From positions 9,184,453 to 9,248,452 of the forward strand of contig OX365946.1 of NCBI GenBank assembly GCA_947247005.1: DNA of 64,000 nucleotides, in the 5' to 3' direction. This document shows, piece after piece, positions 36,586-47,900 of the stretch (the stretch's first letter is position 1; each line of letters starts with the position of its first letter). The notes under the pieces are model-generated. The model saw only the letters and a list, made by a program, of their open reading frames with translations. It searched no databases and was not told where the DNA came from. Both the position numbers and the translations under genes were made by a program. This DNA is from Spisula solida. Lineage: Eukaryota; Mollusca; Bivalvia; Venerida; Mactridae.

Positions 36586-38074
36586 TAGTCTGCCGAATGG
36601 CGACAGTTCTAGTTTGATATCTATTATGGCTATCCAGCATTCCGATTGTTCTACAGACAGTCTCGGGTGCGAGTCAGAAACATCGCTGAATGAATACATT
36701 CGTTGAATTTTACCGTCTTGCCGCTGATTAGTCACACGTCTCCAAACTTGCCGGATGTTACGTCATAACGTCTCATCTTGGCCAAACGTTCTTGAAACTT
36801 TCAACAAACATCAGACAAACAAAAAGTTTACCTTTTATTTAAAAATCATAGACATTTATACGTTGTTAATAGACCAGACAGTGATGTTTCAGGTAATTAT
36901 TTTTACCTGTCGACAGGAAATGCCATTTTGCTCAGTATCGATGTCACGTCATCTTATTAGTGGTGATATCAAAACTGATTTTTAAAGGAAGTCTCTAGAT
37001 TTAATTACATGTAGTAAGTGTTTGGAACGGATTTCCTGGATGTGTAACCGCGTAAAGGCAAACTTACCACACTTGTTTACCATCATGAGTGGACACTACT
37101 GGTCAAGTGCAATAATTCCATTTTGAATCTAATAGGAGTTATGTCCCTTTATAGCTCATCCTTTGTATATTTCATACCAAGACGCCCAAATGGCCGGATA
37201 TTGCTCACCTGGGTACTTGTAACAACTATCGTATAGAATATTAGTACTTCAGGACATAATTGTAACCTGATAGCACACAGGCTACCATCTGCATGCTTCT
37301 GATGTGCCATATATATGCAGAGGCGTCGCGACTGGGGCGGCAGGGGCGGCGGTCGCCGCCCCAATATTTCAGCGAGCCACGGCATTTTTTTCATACAAAT
37401 ATATATATAATTTCAAAGGGGTTCGTATTCATTAACCATTACTTTATGTTATATATACATGTATGTTACATCATTAAAACTATAGATATATTACATGCGC
37501 ACACACATGTACGTTATGCTTATTAAATTAGATTATGTTACATTATTTGTTTTATTTTTATATTACATTATGTATCATAAACATGACTGTTTGCTTGTAT
37601 TTTTGCGGAACTTCCGTGAGTTTTTAGTATCATCAAAGTTTTGACAACAGAAATTTCTTTAAGAAAACAGCAGTTATGGTTTATAACCGAGGTATATTCA
37701 AATATTGCTCCAGAACAATAATCTCCACACAACAATCCGAAGTTTTCATCATTCAGAATACGCGATAAAAGTCATGGAAAGTCACGGAAATGGCCCCATT
37801 TATGCTTTACTTTATAAAAAAATCGTACATAAAGGGAGGGGTATCCCCTCCCTTCATACCCTCCCCCGCCTCCCCAATGTTCGGGAGCGCGCGACGCGCC
37901 TGATATGGGAAACTTTGCAGAACTATTCTCGCATACACAAGGTTTTTCTAAGATTTGACCCGTGACCTTTTCTGACACCAGATTACATATATACAACCTA
38001 ACCAGGATTTTATCAATGCAATATTCTGACCAAATATAACTAAAATATATAAGCGTGTTCAGAAGCTGTTTTTA
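36586..38074. other. No confident gene; one coding-like patch
   Basis: On minus, about 36735-36600 reads TNQRQDGKIQRMYSFSDVSD and on to SVEQSECWIAIIDIK before running into family H. It has amino-acid composition like real protein but no clear splice sites. A GC-rich patch 'ggggcggcaggggcggcgg' lies at 37337. Nothing else is seen. Confidence 0.35.
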
Positions 38075-39393
38075 GTTCACATGACAAAAATACTATAGTG
38101 ACAAGGTGAACGTTTGTGATCGCTCTTAATTCCATCGTCATCTGTCCGTTAACAGTTTTTTTCAAACAACTTCCGATAAATCAATCGGCCAATTTCAACC
38201 AAACTTCAAATTCATGTAACTAGTGTGATTCTTTCTAAACATAGCCAATATAATTGAAATGTCGCTCACATGTCGCATACGTACATGCAAGGGACTTTGG
38301 TGACCTGAATAATCATTTACAATTTCTGACTAATAAGATTCAAGAAAATGTACAACCTCTATTTCATATTGACTTATCCAGGGACCTAGTTATTACATCA
38401 GATGACCGATATTGCAACTCGACGAAGATTACATCTAGAGGAACATGCTGGCCAATTTTTATAAAGATACAATGAACAATACATCCCCTATAGCAGCACA
38501 AGGTTTTCTAGTATTTGACCTAGTGACCTAGTTATTGATCCAAAAGACCCATGTTCATACGGAACTGTAATTACATCTATACAAACATTTTGACTAACTT
38601 TCACGAAGATCCAGTGAAAAATACAGCCTCTATTGCAGCATTCGCTAGGCTTTCCTAAGAGTTTACCTAGTTTTTGACCCCAAATGACAGTATATCGAAC
38701 TTGATCTAGATATGGTTGAGATGATCATCGTGACCATGTTTCATAAATATTTTTTGACCCCAAATGATCCAATATCACACTTGCCTATACATGTATTTTG
38801 TTGAGATAACCATTGTGACCTAGTTTCATAATGATTTGGTTAAAATTGTGACCTCTAGTGACAGTATTGACTAAACCAGGTTTTGCTATGATTTGCCCTA
38901 GTGACAGTTGTTCACCCAAATGAGCCAATATCGAACTTTACGAAGATTTAAAGACATGATCATTATGACCAGCATACAGTATTTATAAGGTCAAAATTGT
39001 GACCTCTAGTGACTACCAAAGGGGTTTCTATTATTTGACCTAATGACCTATTTTTTTCAGCTCCAAATGACCCAATATTGACCTAGATATTGTTAAAAAG
39101 GTCATAAATATGATCAATTGTCATAAAGATTGAGTCAAAATTGTGACCTCTAATAATTACATAAGGGTTATCTTTGATTTTACCTAGGTTTTCCGCCCCC
39201 CCCCCCCCCCCCAATGACCAACTATCGAACTTGACCTTGATTTTGTTGAGGTGATCATTATGACTAAGTTCCATAAAGACTAGGCCAAAATTGTAACCTC
39301 TAGTGACTACAGAAGCAAATTTTGAACGGACAACGGATGGTGATGGACAACGGATGGTGATCACAAAGCTCATCCTGTCACAGGTGAGCTAAA
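38075..39393 (+). repeat. Family G repeat, diverged and compound
   Basis: From ~38500 the same ~145-150 base units as at 35.3 and 46.3 kb recur ('tgacctctagtgac', 'tgatcatcgtgaccatgttt'). It ends CACAGGTGAGCT at 39391. The first 400 bases ('gtgatcgctcttaattcc', 'tctgtccgttaacag') look like an oppositely oriented end, so this may be two merged copies. A run of about 18 C lies at 39196. Confidence 0.7.
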
Positions 39394-39469
39394 AATCAAC
39401 CATTGGCAAGATTTCAAAACAGTTCATCCTTAGTTTGTCAGGACACACTGAAAAGAATTTCAGATATGA

Positions 39470-39552
39470 CCAAGTGTCTTAGTCGAGAATCAAACTAGGC
39501 AATCTTGATAAATATACAAGAGCGTTATCCACTCGACCAATGTGCCACCAAT
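39470..39552 (-). repeat. tRNA-like SINE relic
   Basis: On minus, GTGGCACATTGGTCGAGTGG contains an A-box-like TGGTCGAGTGG, and AGTTTGATTCT downstream resembles a decayed B box. The ends do not pair as an acceptor stem, so it is a derived sequence, not a tRNA gene. Confidence 0.45.
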
Positions 39553-39680
39553 GGGACATATTTGAGTTGTAATTGTGCGTTCTAATAGGAGTTCAGACAA
39601 ATCATGTGTGTAGAATATGCCAGTCAACTTCACCTAACAAGTTTTCCTGGGATCAATTACATTTGTATCTTTATTTTATA

Positions 39681-39817
39681 TGCCGAGCAAAGTCTTTATT
39701 GGCCAGTCAGCTTTCTGCTAAAATATGGCAGGCATATGAGTGCCTCCATCCGTATTTGAACCTGGGCTGCCAGATAAGATGGCAATCACGCTAACCATTG
39801 AGCTACCGAGGTAACCA
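39681..39817 (-). repeat. tRNA-derived SINE, family B
   Basis: On minus, GGTTACCTCGGTAGCTCAAT starts a tRNA-like head (A box TAGCTCAATGG, B box GGTTCAAATAC), followed by a body with GGAGGCACTCATATGCCTG and GCAGAAAGCTGACTGGC. A second copy at 43531-43668 matches head and body. Confidence 0.75.
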
Positions 39818-40500
39818 ATACTAACTTGCCCTTTCAAAACTGACCTAAATGTGGAGGAAATGACTGTAGCCAATGTCACGGAAGAAAATGTTCGACCTTG
39901 GTCTATAATTTGAAACCAGAATGCTCATGAAAAGTGTTCTTAAAGATTTACAAATCAACTGTGCTAACCAGACTTTCAGGGCTATAAATTATGTAGTCAA
40001 TGTCTCAGAAGATAATAATCTGCCTGACCTACTAATTGGAACGAGAACGGCAAGTATTCTTTCCACTGTACTCACCAGGATGTTGGGGTTGTTCATTATA
40101 AACAATCACGTGTAACAACAAATATACAATCAAACTAACACATCATGTTTTTTCATGTTTAATTATAAACAATAACAGTTTAAATTTGATTTCACATGAG
40201 TTTGAACAAAAATGACAAATTGGTATACAAATGCAGTGCTGAGACACTAACCTGGCCATGATCGGTAAGCATGAATATACATGTATTACAAAGTTACTGC
40301 ATTGATTATATCAATTTCTGTGAGCAAATCTAGATTTGTGTTTGTATTTGTAATACTTTCCACTTATGAAAATATACAACCCGTGTTAAATACTAGCCAA
40401 GAAATCAATTGTAAGATTGTGCTACTAGAAGGTGAGAGGATCAGGTCACTTTCTCGGCACTATAACATCAGATTCAATCAGGATACTAAAGTCAATCTAA
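39818..40500. other. No gene seen
   Basis: Short open frames without domains, nothing recognised. Confidence 0.45.
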
Positions 40501-41208
40501 ACAAGAGATGTTTGTAAAACATGTATGCCCCCATGGCAGCCCAATAGTCAGAAATGGTGAAGGTCACAGTAACCTTGACCTTTGACCTCAAAATCAATAG
40601 GGGTCATCTACTGTTGCTGTCCAACCTCCATGTAAAGTTTGAAGATCCTAGGTCAAAGCGTTCTAGAGTAATTGAACGGAAACCATTTAAATAGTCAGAA
40701 ATTGAAAAGGTCACAGAGACCTTGACCTACTGACCTCAAAATTAATAGGGGTCATCTACTATTGCTGACCAACCTCTATGTAAGGTTTGAAGATCCTGGG
40801 TCAAAGCGTTCTGGAGTTATTGAACAGAAACCATTTAAACAGTCAGAAATTGAAAGTCACAGTGACCTTGACATTTGACCTACTGACCTCAAAATAAATT
40901 GGGGTCATCTACTGTTGCTGACTATCCTCCATGTAAAGTTTGAAGATCCTAGGTCAAAGTGTTCTTGAGTTATTAAACGGAAACCATTTAAATAGTCACA
41001 AATAGTAATGGTCACAGTGACCTTGACCTTTGACCTACTGACCTCAAAATCGATAGGGGTCATCTACTGTTGCTGACCAACCTCCATGTAAAGTTTGAAG
41101 ATCCTAGGTCAAAGCGTTCTTGAGTTATTGAACGGAAACCATTTTATATGACAGACCAACAGACATGTGCAAAGCAATATACCCCCTCATCAAAGATGGG
41201 GGGCATAA
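40501..41208 (-). repeat. Family T repeat, longest copy (four tandem units)
   Basis: Begins with 'gagatgtttgtaaaacatgt' and TATGCCCCCAT and ends ATGGGGGGCATA. Four units of ~147-153 bases start near 40546, 40692, 40840 and 40993. Each has GGTCACAGTGACC-like, TTGACCTTTGACCTACTGAC and 'aggtcaaagcgttct' segments. On minus these are direct repeats of AGGTCA separated by one or two bases. Confidence 0.85.
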
Positions 41209-43045
41209 TCAGGATCAGGTCAATTTCTAAGCATTATAACATCAGATTCAATGAGGATAGTAAAGTAAATCTCAATCAATAACATGCACCTACTTTATAT
41301 CAACTATAAATACATAGTTACATCTACAATATTTACCTCCCCAATTTCTCTTCTCGTCGGCCATCTTGGAAGGCATTTTTGATATAATTTAATATGTTGA
41401 GTAGGACAAATTAGATAATATATATTTTGAGTTTGTTTTTTATTTTCTATAATTATAATTGGTTATTGACATATTCATTTATATAAAATTCACCTATTCT
41501 TAAAGTTATTAAGACCATTAGCACAAGTTTTATCTGATCCCCTTTACTTTATTCAGAATTATCAAAATCTTCTGTAAATGGTTTATATTAAATTTGCCTT
41601 CAAAAATAGCTGATACTTCAAGTCTAGTTTAACTGCAGGTAATATTCACATACTGCCATAGTACTACTCAGGCAAACAGATGAGCTTCCAGTCAATTAGG
41701 TATTTTACCCCTGAGCATTAATTTTGTTTGATTTGGGTTTGACAAACTTTTCAAGTGTTGGGTATCCATAAATAAATTAACAGAACATTTTGTCTGTTTG
41801 TGTATTTTGGATTGTCTTTGGTTTGAAATAAGTCATTGGATATCCACCCCATACATAGCTTACCTGCTGCTTAGACCCCTTTCAGGTCTGTTATATACGT
41901 TCAGAAAATGGCAGCCCTCTATTCTATTCTAATTTAAAATATCTTACTTTTCAATTTGATTACATTACCTCAGGTCTGTGATTACTCAAAGAGTAGAAAG
42001 GATGAAATACCTTATCATCACCCTATCACCTTTGAAATAGTCACAGGCCTGTATCAACAGAGTTATTCCAGTGAAGTTTGAACAAGAATGGCTTTATACT
42101 AAACACTTAGTGTTCCTGTTGTGCAATCACTTAGGACATGCAACATTTAGTCATGAGACCCTTTACTACATGTACAAGTCACACATACACCAATTCACAT
42201 CCCCAGCATCCAATATCTATCACCTATTATTCCTCAATTATTTGTAATAAGGAGAGACAATCTAATCACTGAAATGGAACTTAACTAGGCACATTTTCAA
42301 GGGAGGTAATTCTTGATATTTTCTCAAAAAGCTGTACATGAGATTGCTGTTATCAGAATAGTGTAAGGTAAATGGAGTAATTGGTTAAATTCATTAAAAA
42401 ACCAGGAGAGTGTTGCATATCCAAAACGCTACCACATAGCGATATCAAGCGCTTTACTAGGTCTCCTAGCATAGTGCTAACGAGTGCTTAGTAGCGGTTT
42501 GGTTAGGCAACCGGTTCCAGTCCTGCACATAGACACTCTGAATTATATATGTAACACAGACATATAGAAATATCCTCAAACTGTAACTTCAACATAACCA
42601 AATCTTTTAACAGTCAACACAATTGAAATAATCATACAATAAAAGTACTAGGCACTGTTTTTAAAGCAATTACATAAATCGTAAAGTTACACCCAAATTT
42701 AAATTCTTTATAGTTCTTTAAAAACTTCAAATTGTGCAATGGATTTTCAAATCGAATATAATGTTTCAGTTAATGAGCTCCTATAAACCATAACATGTCC
42801 CCGATTTGTAGTTTAAATACAATTATCAAGAATTTAAATTTGAGCGCAAGTTTTTTTTATTTTCGCAAGTGCTTTGATAAAACAGTGCCCTGTTACATTG
42901 TAGCATAATAGCACTAACATTTTAAAATTTCTAAAACAAGATCTATCAATGAATGAGACTAGCATGTTACCCACAATACTGTCTGCTTATTAAGCTTAAC
43001 ACAGTTTTATAATAATGTTTCAGTTATATACAATGACATGTACAC
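41209..43045. other. No confident gene
   Basis: Possible minus-strand first exon at 41389-41340 (good Kozak AAGATGGCC and donor GGAG|GTAAAT) but no partner exon, and AAGATGGC boxes are common in repeats here. A splice-like pair at 41861-41905 could be chance. The rest is AT-rich. Confidence 0.35.
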
Positions 43046-43160
43046 CTTAACAGTTTTTCTGTATTTTTACCAGTACTAACTTACCCTCCACAAGGAACAA
43101 GCAACATCTCCACATGGAGGCAGACTCGAATGACTGAGCTTACCCAATTGTGCTGCCTCT
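43046..43160 (-). repeat. tRNA-derived SINE, family A, body fragment
   Basis: On minus GTTGCTTGTTCCTTGTGGAG and GGGTAAGTTAGTACTGGT match the body of the SINE at 50371-50620. The tRNA-like head is missing or unrecognisable. Confidence 0.7.
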
Positions 43161-43163
43161 TTA

Positions 43164-43403
43164 AACAAGTGATGTTTGTAAAACTTGTACATGAATGCCC
43201 CTATTGCAGCCAAATAGTCATTAATGTTTAGGGTCTTCTGACCTCAAAATCAATAGGGGTCATCTACTGTTGCTGACCAACCTCCAGGGCAAAGTGTTAT
43301 TGAGTTATTGAATGGAAACCATTAATTTTGGTCTACTGACCTACTGACCAAGAATACAACAAGTGCAAATCAATATACCCCCTCACCAAAGATGGGGGGC
43401 ATG
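43164..43403 (-). repeat. Family T repeat, short copy
   Basis: 'gatgtttgtaaaacttgtac', 'caataggggtcatctactgt' and the end GATGGGGGGCAT identify the family. Only about one and a half internal units are present. Confidence 0.75.
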
Positions 43404-43530
43404 ATAAAGTTGTTATTAATATCATCATTATTATTATCAATATTATTACATGTAGAGGAACATTGCCCAATGTTCATGGAAGGGTATGATCTGCTGCGAC
43501 TGGGAATCAAAACTAGATATCCAGGTTATT

Positions 43531-43668
43531 TGCCAAGCATAGCCTTTATTTGCCAGTCAGCTTTCTGCTGAAATATGGCAGGTATATGAGTGCCTCCACC
43601 AGTGTTTGAACCCGGGTAGCCAGATTAGACGGCAAGCGCACAAACCATTGAGCTAAGGAGGCACACCA
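43531..43668 (-). repeat. tRNA-derived SINE, family B, second copy
   Basis: On minus GTGTGCCTCCTTAGCTCAAT, B box GGTTCAAACAC, then GGAGGCACTCATATACCTGC and CAGCAGAAAGCTGACTGGC. Matches the copy at 39681-39817. Confidence 0.75.
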
Positions 43669-44194
43669 CTACTGGATCAAGACTGCCGCTTCATCTAAAG
43701 TACTCCCATGTATGAAATGAATGATGACAATTTCTCCAGTAATTAATCATCAACCAGTTATACAAGACAAGACAGGTGGAAATATAACATCAGAGCAACA
43801 AAATGCCATTGTACACTGCAACATACGTCACAGTTGAAAGGTCTTAAGCATTATTTGTCGCATGTGCCAGCAGAAAAAAATCACTTACTTTGCAAGTCTT
43901 GTAATGGTGTTATGCATATCAACTAATAACTGGTGTGGTGTCATGTAATCACAGTGGTACTCGTTATTTGCACAACCTTTTTTGGGGATGTTACAATAGC
44001 TGAGTTGTGCAATGTTTTCAGACTTTGCATTGCTAGGCGATATAAGAATTCAGTATAGGTTTGAATCCCACCATTTGTGCAAACTATAATTTATGCTAAA
44101 ATTGGACAGGCAGAAAAATGTGACAGAAACTTCATATCATGTCATCAGGGATTCTGCTTCACCTTTTATGCTCCATGTCAATTCAAGAGCCAAT

Positions 44195-44200
44195 TTTATT
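44195..44200 (-). terminator. Possible poly(A) signal of TDRKH
   Basis: AATAAA on minus, about 765 bases after the TDRKH stop codon. It is the first canonical signal I noticed downstream. A cleavage site near 44180 would give a 3' UTR of ~780 bases. Confidence 0.4.
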
Positions 44201-44963
44201 TAAAATTACAATTCTATCTCACACAGGCAAAATTATGAAACAAAACAATTAAACAATAACACTTTATGTTTAAAAACAGTTTCTAACGGTAATGACAAAC
44301 ACAATTCAACTGAGACTCATAAATTTCCAATGGTGTGTTTTCACTATTGTACCATAAACGTATAAGAATCACAGGCCTGGCAGTTCAGCAGGACTAGCAT
44401 GGACTATATTCACTGAGTGTCAGTTAAATTGTGTTTGTCAATACATTTCACTCATAAAGAATGTAATATCACTGTTGTCCATAGTTGTTTTGGTGTTAGC
44501 CCGTGCCGTCTGTACAATATGCACTGCAGATTGGACCACCATGCATAGACATGACATATTCAAAGTTCATACAGAAGTTGAAATTGTGAATTCATGTTTA
44601 TCTGTGATTACTCAAGTAAGCATAGTTATACTAGCCAAGGTTCGCAGTATCCTTTACAAAAGGTTGGTAATGGAAATACGGTAGAGTACCATAGCTCAAG
44701 CTTTTGACAAAAACTAATGTAGTTTTCCCTTATTTTTCTTGCATGACAATAGCATGCATGAAGTGATTTAAACTGATATAAGTGATCATTTTCATCATGT
44801 AAACACCAAATGTCCGATTCCACTAGTATGTCCAAGAACTGCATGAGATTTTATCAATTTGCATGCGAGTGTGCATGAATAGAGTCTAAAATGCATGAGA
44901 CTCATGCAAGATGCAGGTAATCTGGCATGTATATATTGTTACAATATGGCTTCCATTTAAGTG

Positions 44964-47900
44964 TTAGCTGTTAGGTATTGCATAACCACATCGGATCAAC
45001 TCTTCATTAACGTTCACATCCTGTAATATAAACACAAGCTGTTGAAATTTCAAGAAAACTATTTCATTTATCAAGGTCCATTACTGATACTGGACTTAAT
45101 TAAAAACATATATCTGTGAAAAATACTAGTCAAACAGTCCTATATCTGACAGATAATGGATCCAATCGGAACTGTCTTCAAGGTCACATGATCATTTCTA
45201 TCTAATGTATCCAATCAGAACTGTCTTCCAAGGTCACATGATCATTTCTTTCTAATATACCCAATCAGAACAGTCTGCAAGGTCACATTAACATTACCAT
45301 GTTATTTAATATATCCAATCAGGGCAGTCTGCAAGGTCACATGATCATTTTTATTCAATATATCCAATCAGAACAGTCTGCAAGGTCACATTATCATTTT
45401 ATCAAATATATCCAATCAAAACTGCCTGCAAGGTCACATGATCATTTTTATTCAATATATCCAATCAGAACAGTCACATCATTGTTTTTATCCAATCAGA
45501 AACAATGAGAAATCAATGTAAACTAACCTTGTCACCATTTGTATCAACCAGCACTAGATGTGGAATAGAACCAGAAAATTGGGTTGCTTCGGCAATGATT
45601 ACTTTCCATTTTGCACAGTGAGTTAAAGTTTCAAACTTATCAAAAGCTGCTTCAGACCATTCTCCTGAAATATATTAAAGAAATAACATGGACCTGTGGT
45701 TTACATAGAGGATTTTACAGAGTGTCTTTTCAAATGGATTTGTTTAACTAAATGAATAAAATAATACAAGGGCTAATCTATACCCCCCCCCCAAAAAAAA
45801 CATTTGGTGGGGGCATAAAAATGCAAGGCTCAGCCGAGCATTTTATTCAATGAGTTTAACAAATTCTACGCAAAAAGTCACAACTTTTATGTTATGTTCT
45901 TTTTATCACATGTTAGCTTTTATGGCCCAAAACATAAAAATAACCACCATTTTTTACTATTACATGTAGGTACCCTTGTTAAACAGTGAATTTTGAATGT
46001 TGTAGAATTAAATCCTTTCAACTGTTGTTTTATGACTCAAAATTTAGCTAGTCATTTGAGATTGATTACAAGACTTCGATTTATTAGTCATTTAATCAAT
46101 CTTCTGCGGCAAATGATTGACGTCGACTTAATCTGTTAATCAGAGCAACACTTATTATCACTAAATAAAATGAGACCTTGTGATTTAGCACCACCAGAGC
46201 TACAGATAAGGTTTTAGTCAATTGGGTATTTTACCCCTGAGTTTCAATTTTGATTGGGTTTTGACAAATTTTAATTGGGTATTTAACAAGAGCGCCCAAA
46301 GGGCCCTAGGTCGCTCACCTGTTATAGCAGTACATGACCAAGATGTACATGACATCATTGTGACTAAGTTTCATAAAGATTAAGTCAAAATTGTGACCTC
46401 TAGTGTCTACACAAGGTTTTTCTATGATTTGACCTTGTGACCTAGTTTTTGACCCAAGATGACCCAATATAAAACTTGACCTAGATTTTGTTGTGATGAT
46501 CATTGTGACCAAGTTTCATAAAGATTAGGTCAAAATTGTGACCTCTAGTGACTACACAAGGTTTTTCTATGATTTGACCTTGTGACCTAGTTTTTGACCC
46601 CAGATGACCCAATATTGAACTTGACCTAGATTTTGTTGAGATGATCATTGTGACCAAGTGTCATAGAGATTCAGTCAAAATTGTGATCTCTAGTGTCTAC
46701 ACAAGGTTTTTCTATGATTTGACCTTGTGACCTAGTTTTTGACCCCGGATGACCCAATTTCGAACTTGACCTAGATTTTGTTGAGATGATCATTGTGACC
46801 AAGTTTCATAGATATTAAGTCAAAATTGTGACATCTAGTGTCTACACAAGGTTTTTCTATGATTTGACCTTGTGACCTAGTTTTTGACCCCGGATGACCC
46901 AATATCGAACTTGACCTAAATTTTGTTGTGATGATCATTGTGATTAAGTTTCATAAAGATTAGGCTCAAATTGCGACCTCTAGTGTGTTCACAAGCTTTT
47001 TCAATGATTTGGCCTCGTGACCTAGTTTTTAACCCCAGATGACCCAATATCGAACTTGACCTAGATTTTATAGAGATGATCATTGTGATCAAGTTTCATA
47101 AAGATTAGGCTCAAATTGTGACCTCTAATGTGTTCACAAGGTTTTCCTTTGATTTGGCCTAGTGACCTAGTTTTTGACCCCAGATGACCCAATATCGAAC
47201 TTGACCTAGATTGTATGAAGATGATCATTGTGATCAAGTTTCATATTGATCAGGCTAAATTTGTGACCTATAGTGTGTTCACAAGCAATTGTGAACGGAC
47301 GGACGGACGGACGACGGACGAAGAGCGATCACAAAAGCTCACCTTGTCACTTTGTGACAGGTGAGCTAATAAAACTCAAAGGGTAAATAAGCTTTTATGT
47401 GCTATTTTTCACTATAACATCCTTTTCTATTTGGGTATTTCAAATTGTTTTTGCTTCTTCTTACTCCCTCCTCTTAAAATTTATTGGGTTTTTAAGAAAA
47501 TTAATTGGTTAATTACCCCAATACGCAGCTTATCTGTAGCTCTGACCACCAAAAAAAACATCTCAGACAATGGGTAGAACAATATACTGTACATCAAGTA
47601 TTTTGTCGGGTTCTCATTTTTTGCCATTATGTAAAATTTTGTGTTGATTATCATAAATCTGTGTTTATATACATTCATAACATGAAGACATATGCTGGAA
47701 CTTTCAACTACAAATTCATGAATTGTGAAATAAGTTTGTTATCGCAATTTGTGAAATAGAGATCAAGCGATTATTTTTAGTGAGTTAGAGCAATACATAC
47801 ATACTCACCATTAGGTTTGACCCCTGACAAACAGCATTCAATGGCTTGGAATGGTAAGGTAAGGAACTCTTCTCTGTAATACAAGAAACAACACAAAGTT

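Noticed and set aside
41340..41389. First exon MPSKMADEKRNWG on minus
   Set aside because: Good Kozak and donor, but AAGATGGC boxes are abundant in repeats in this window and no second exon follows.
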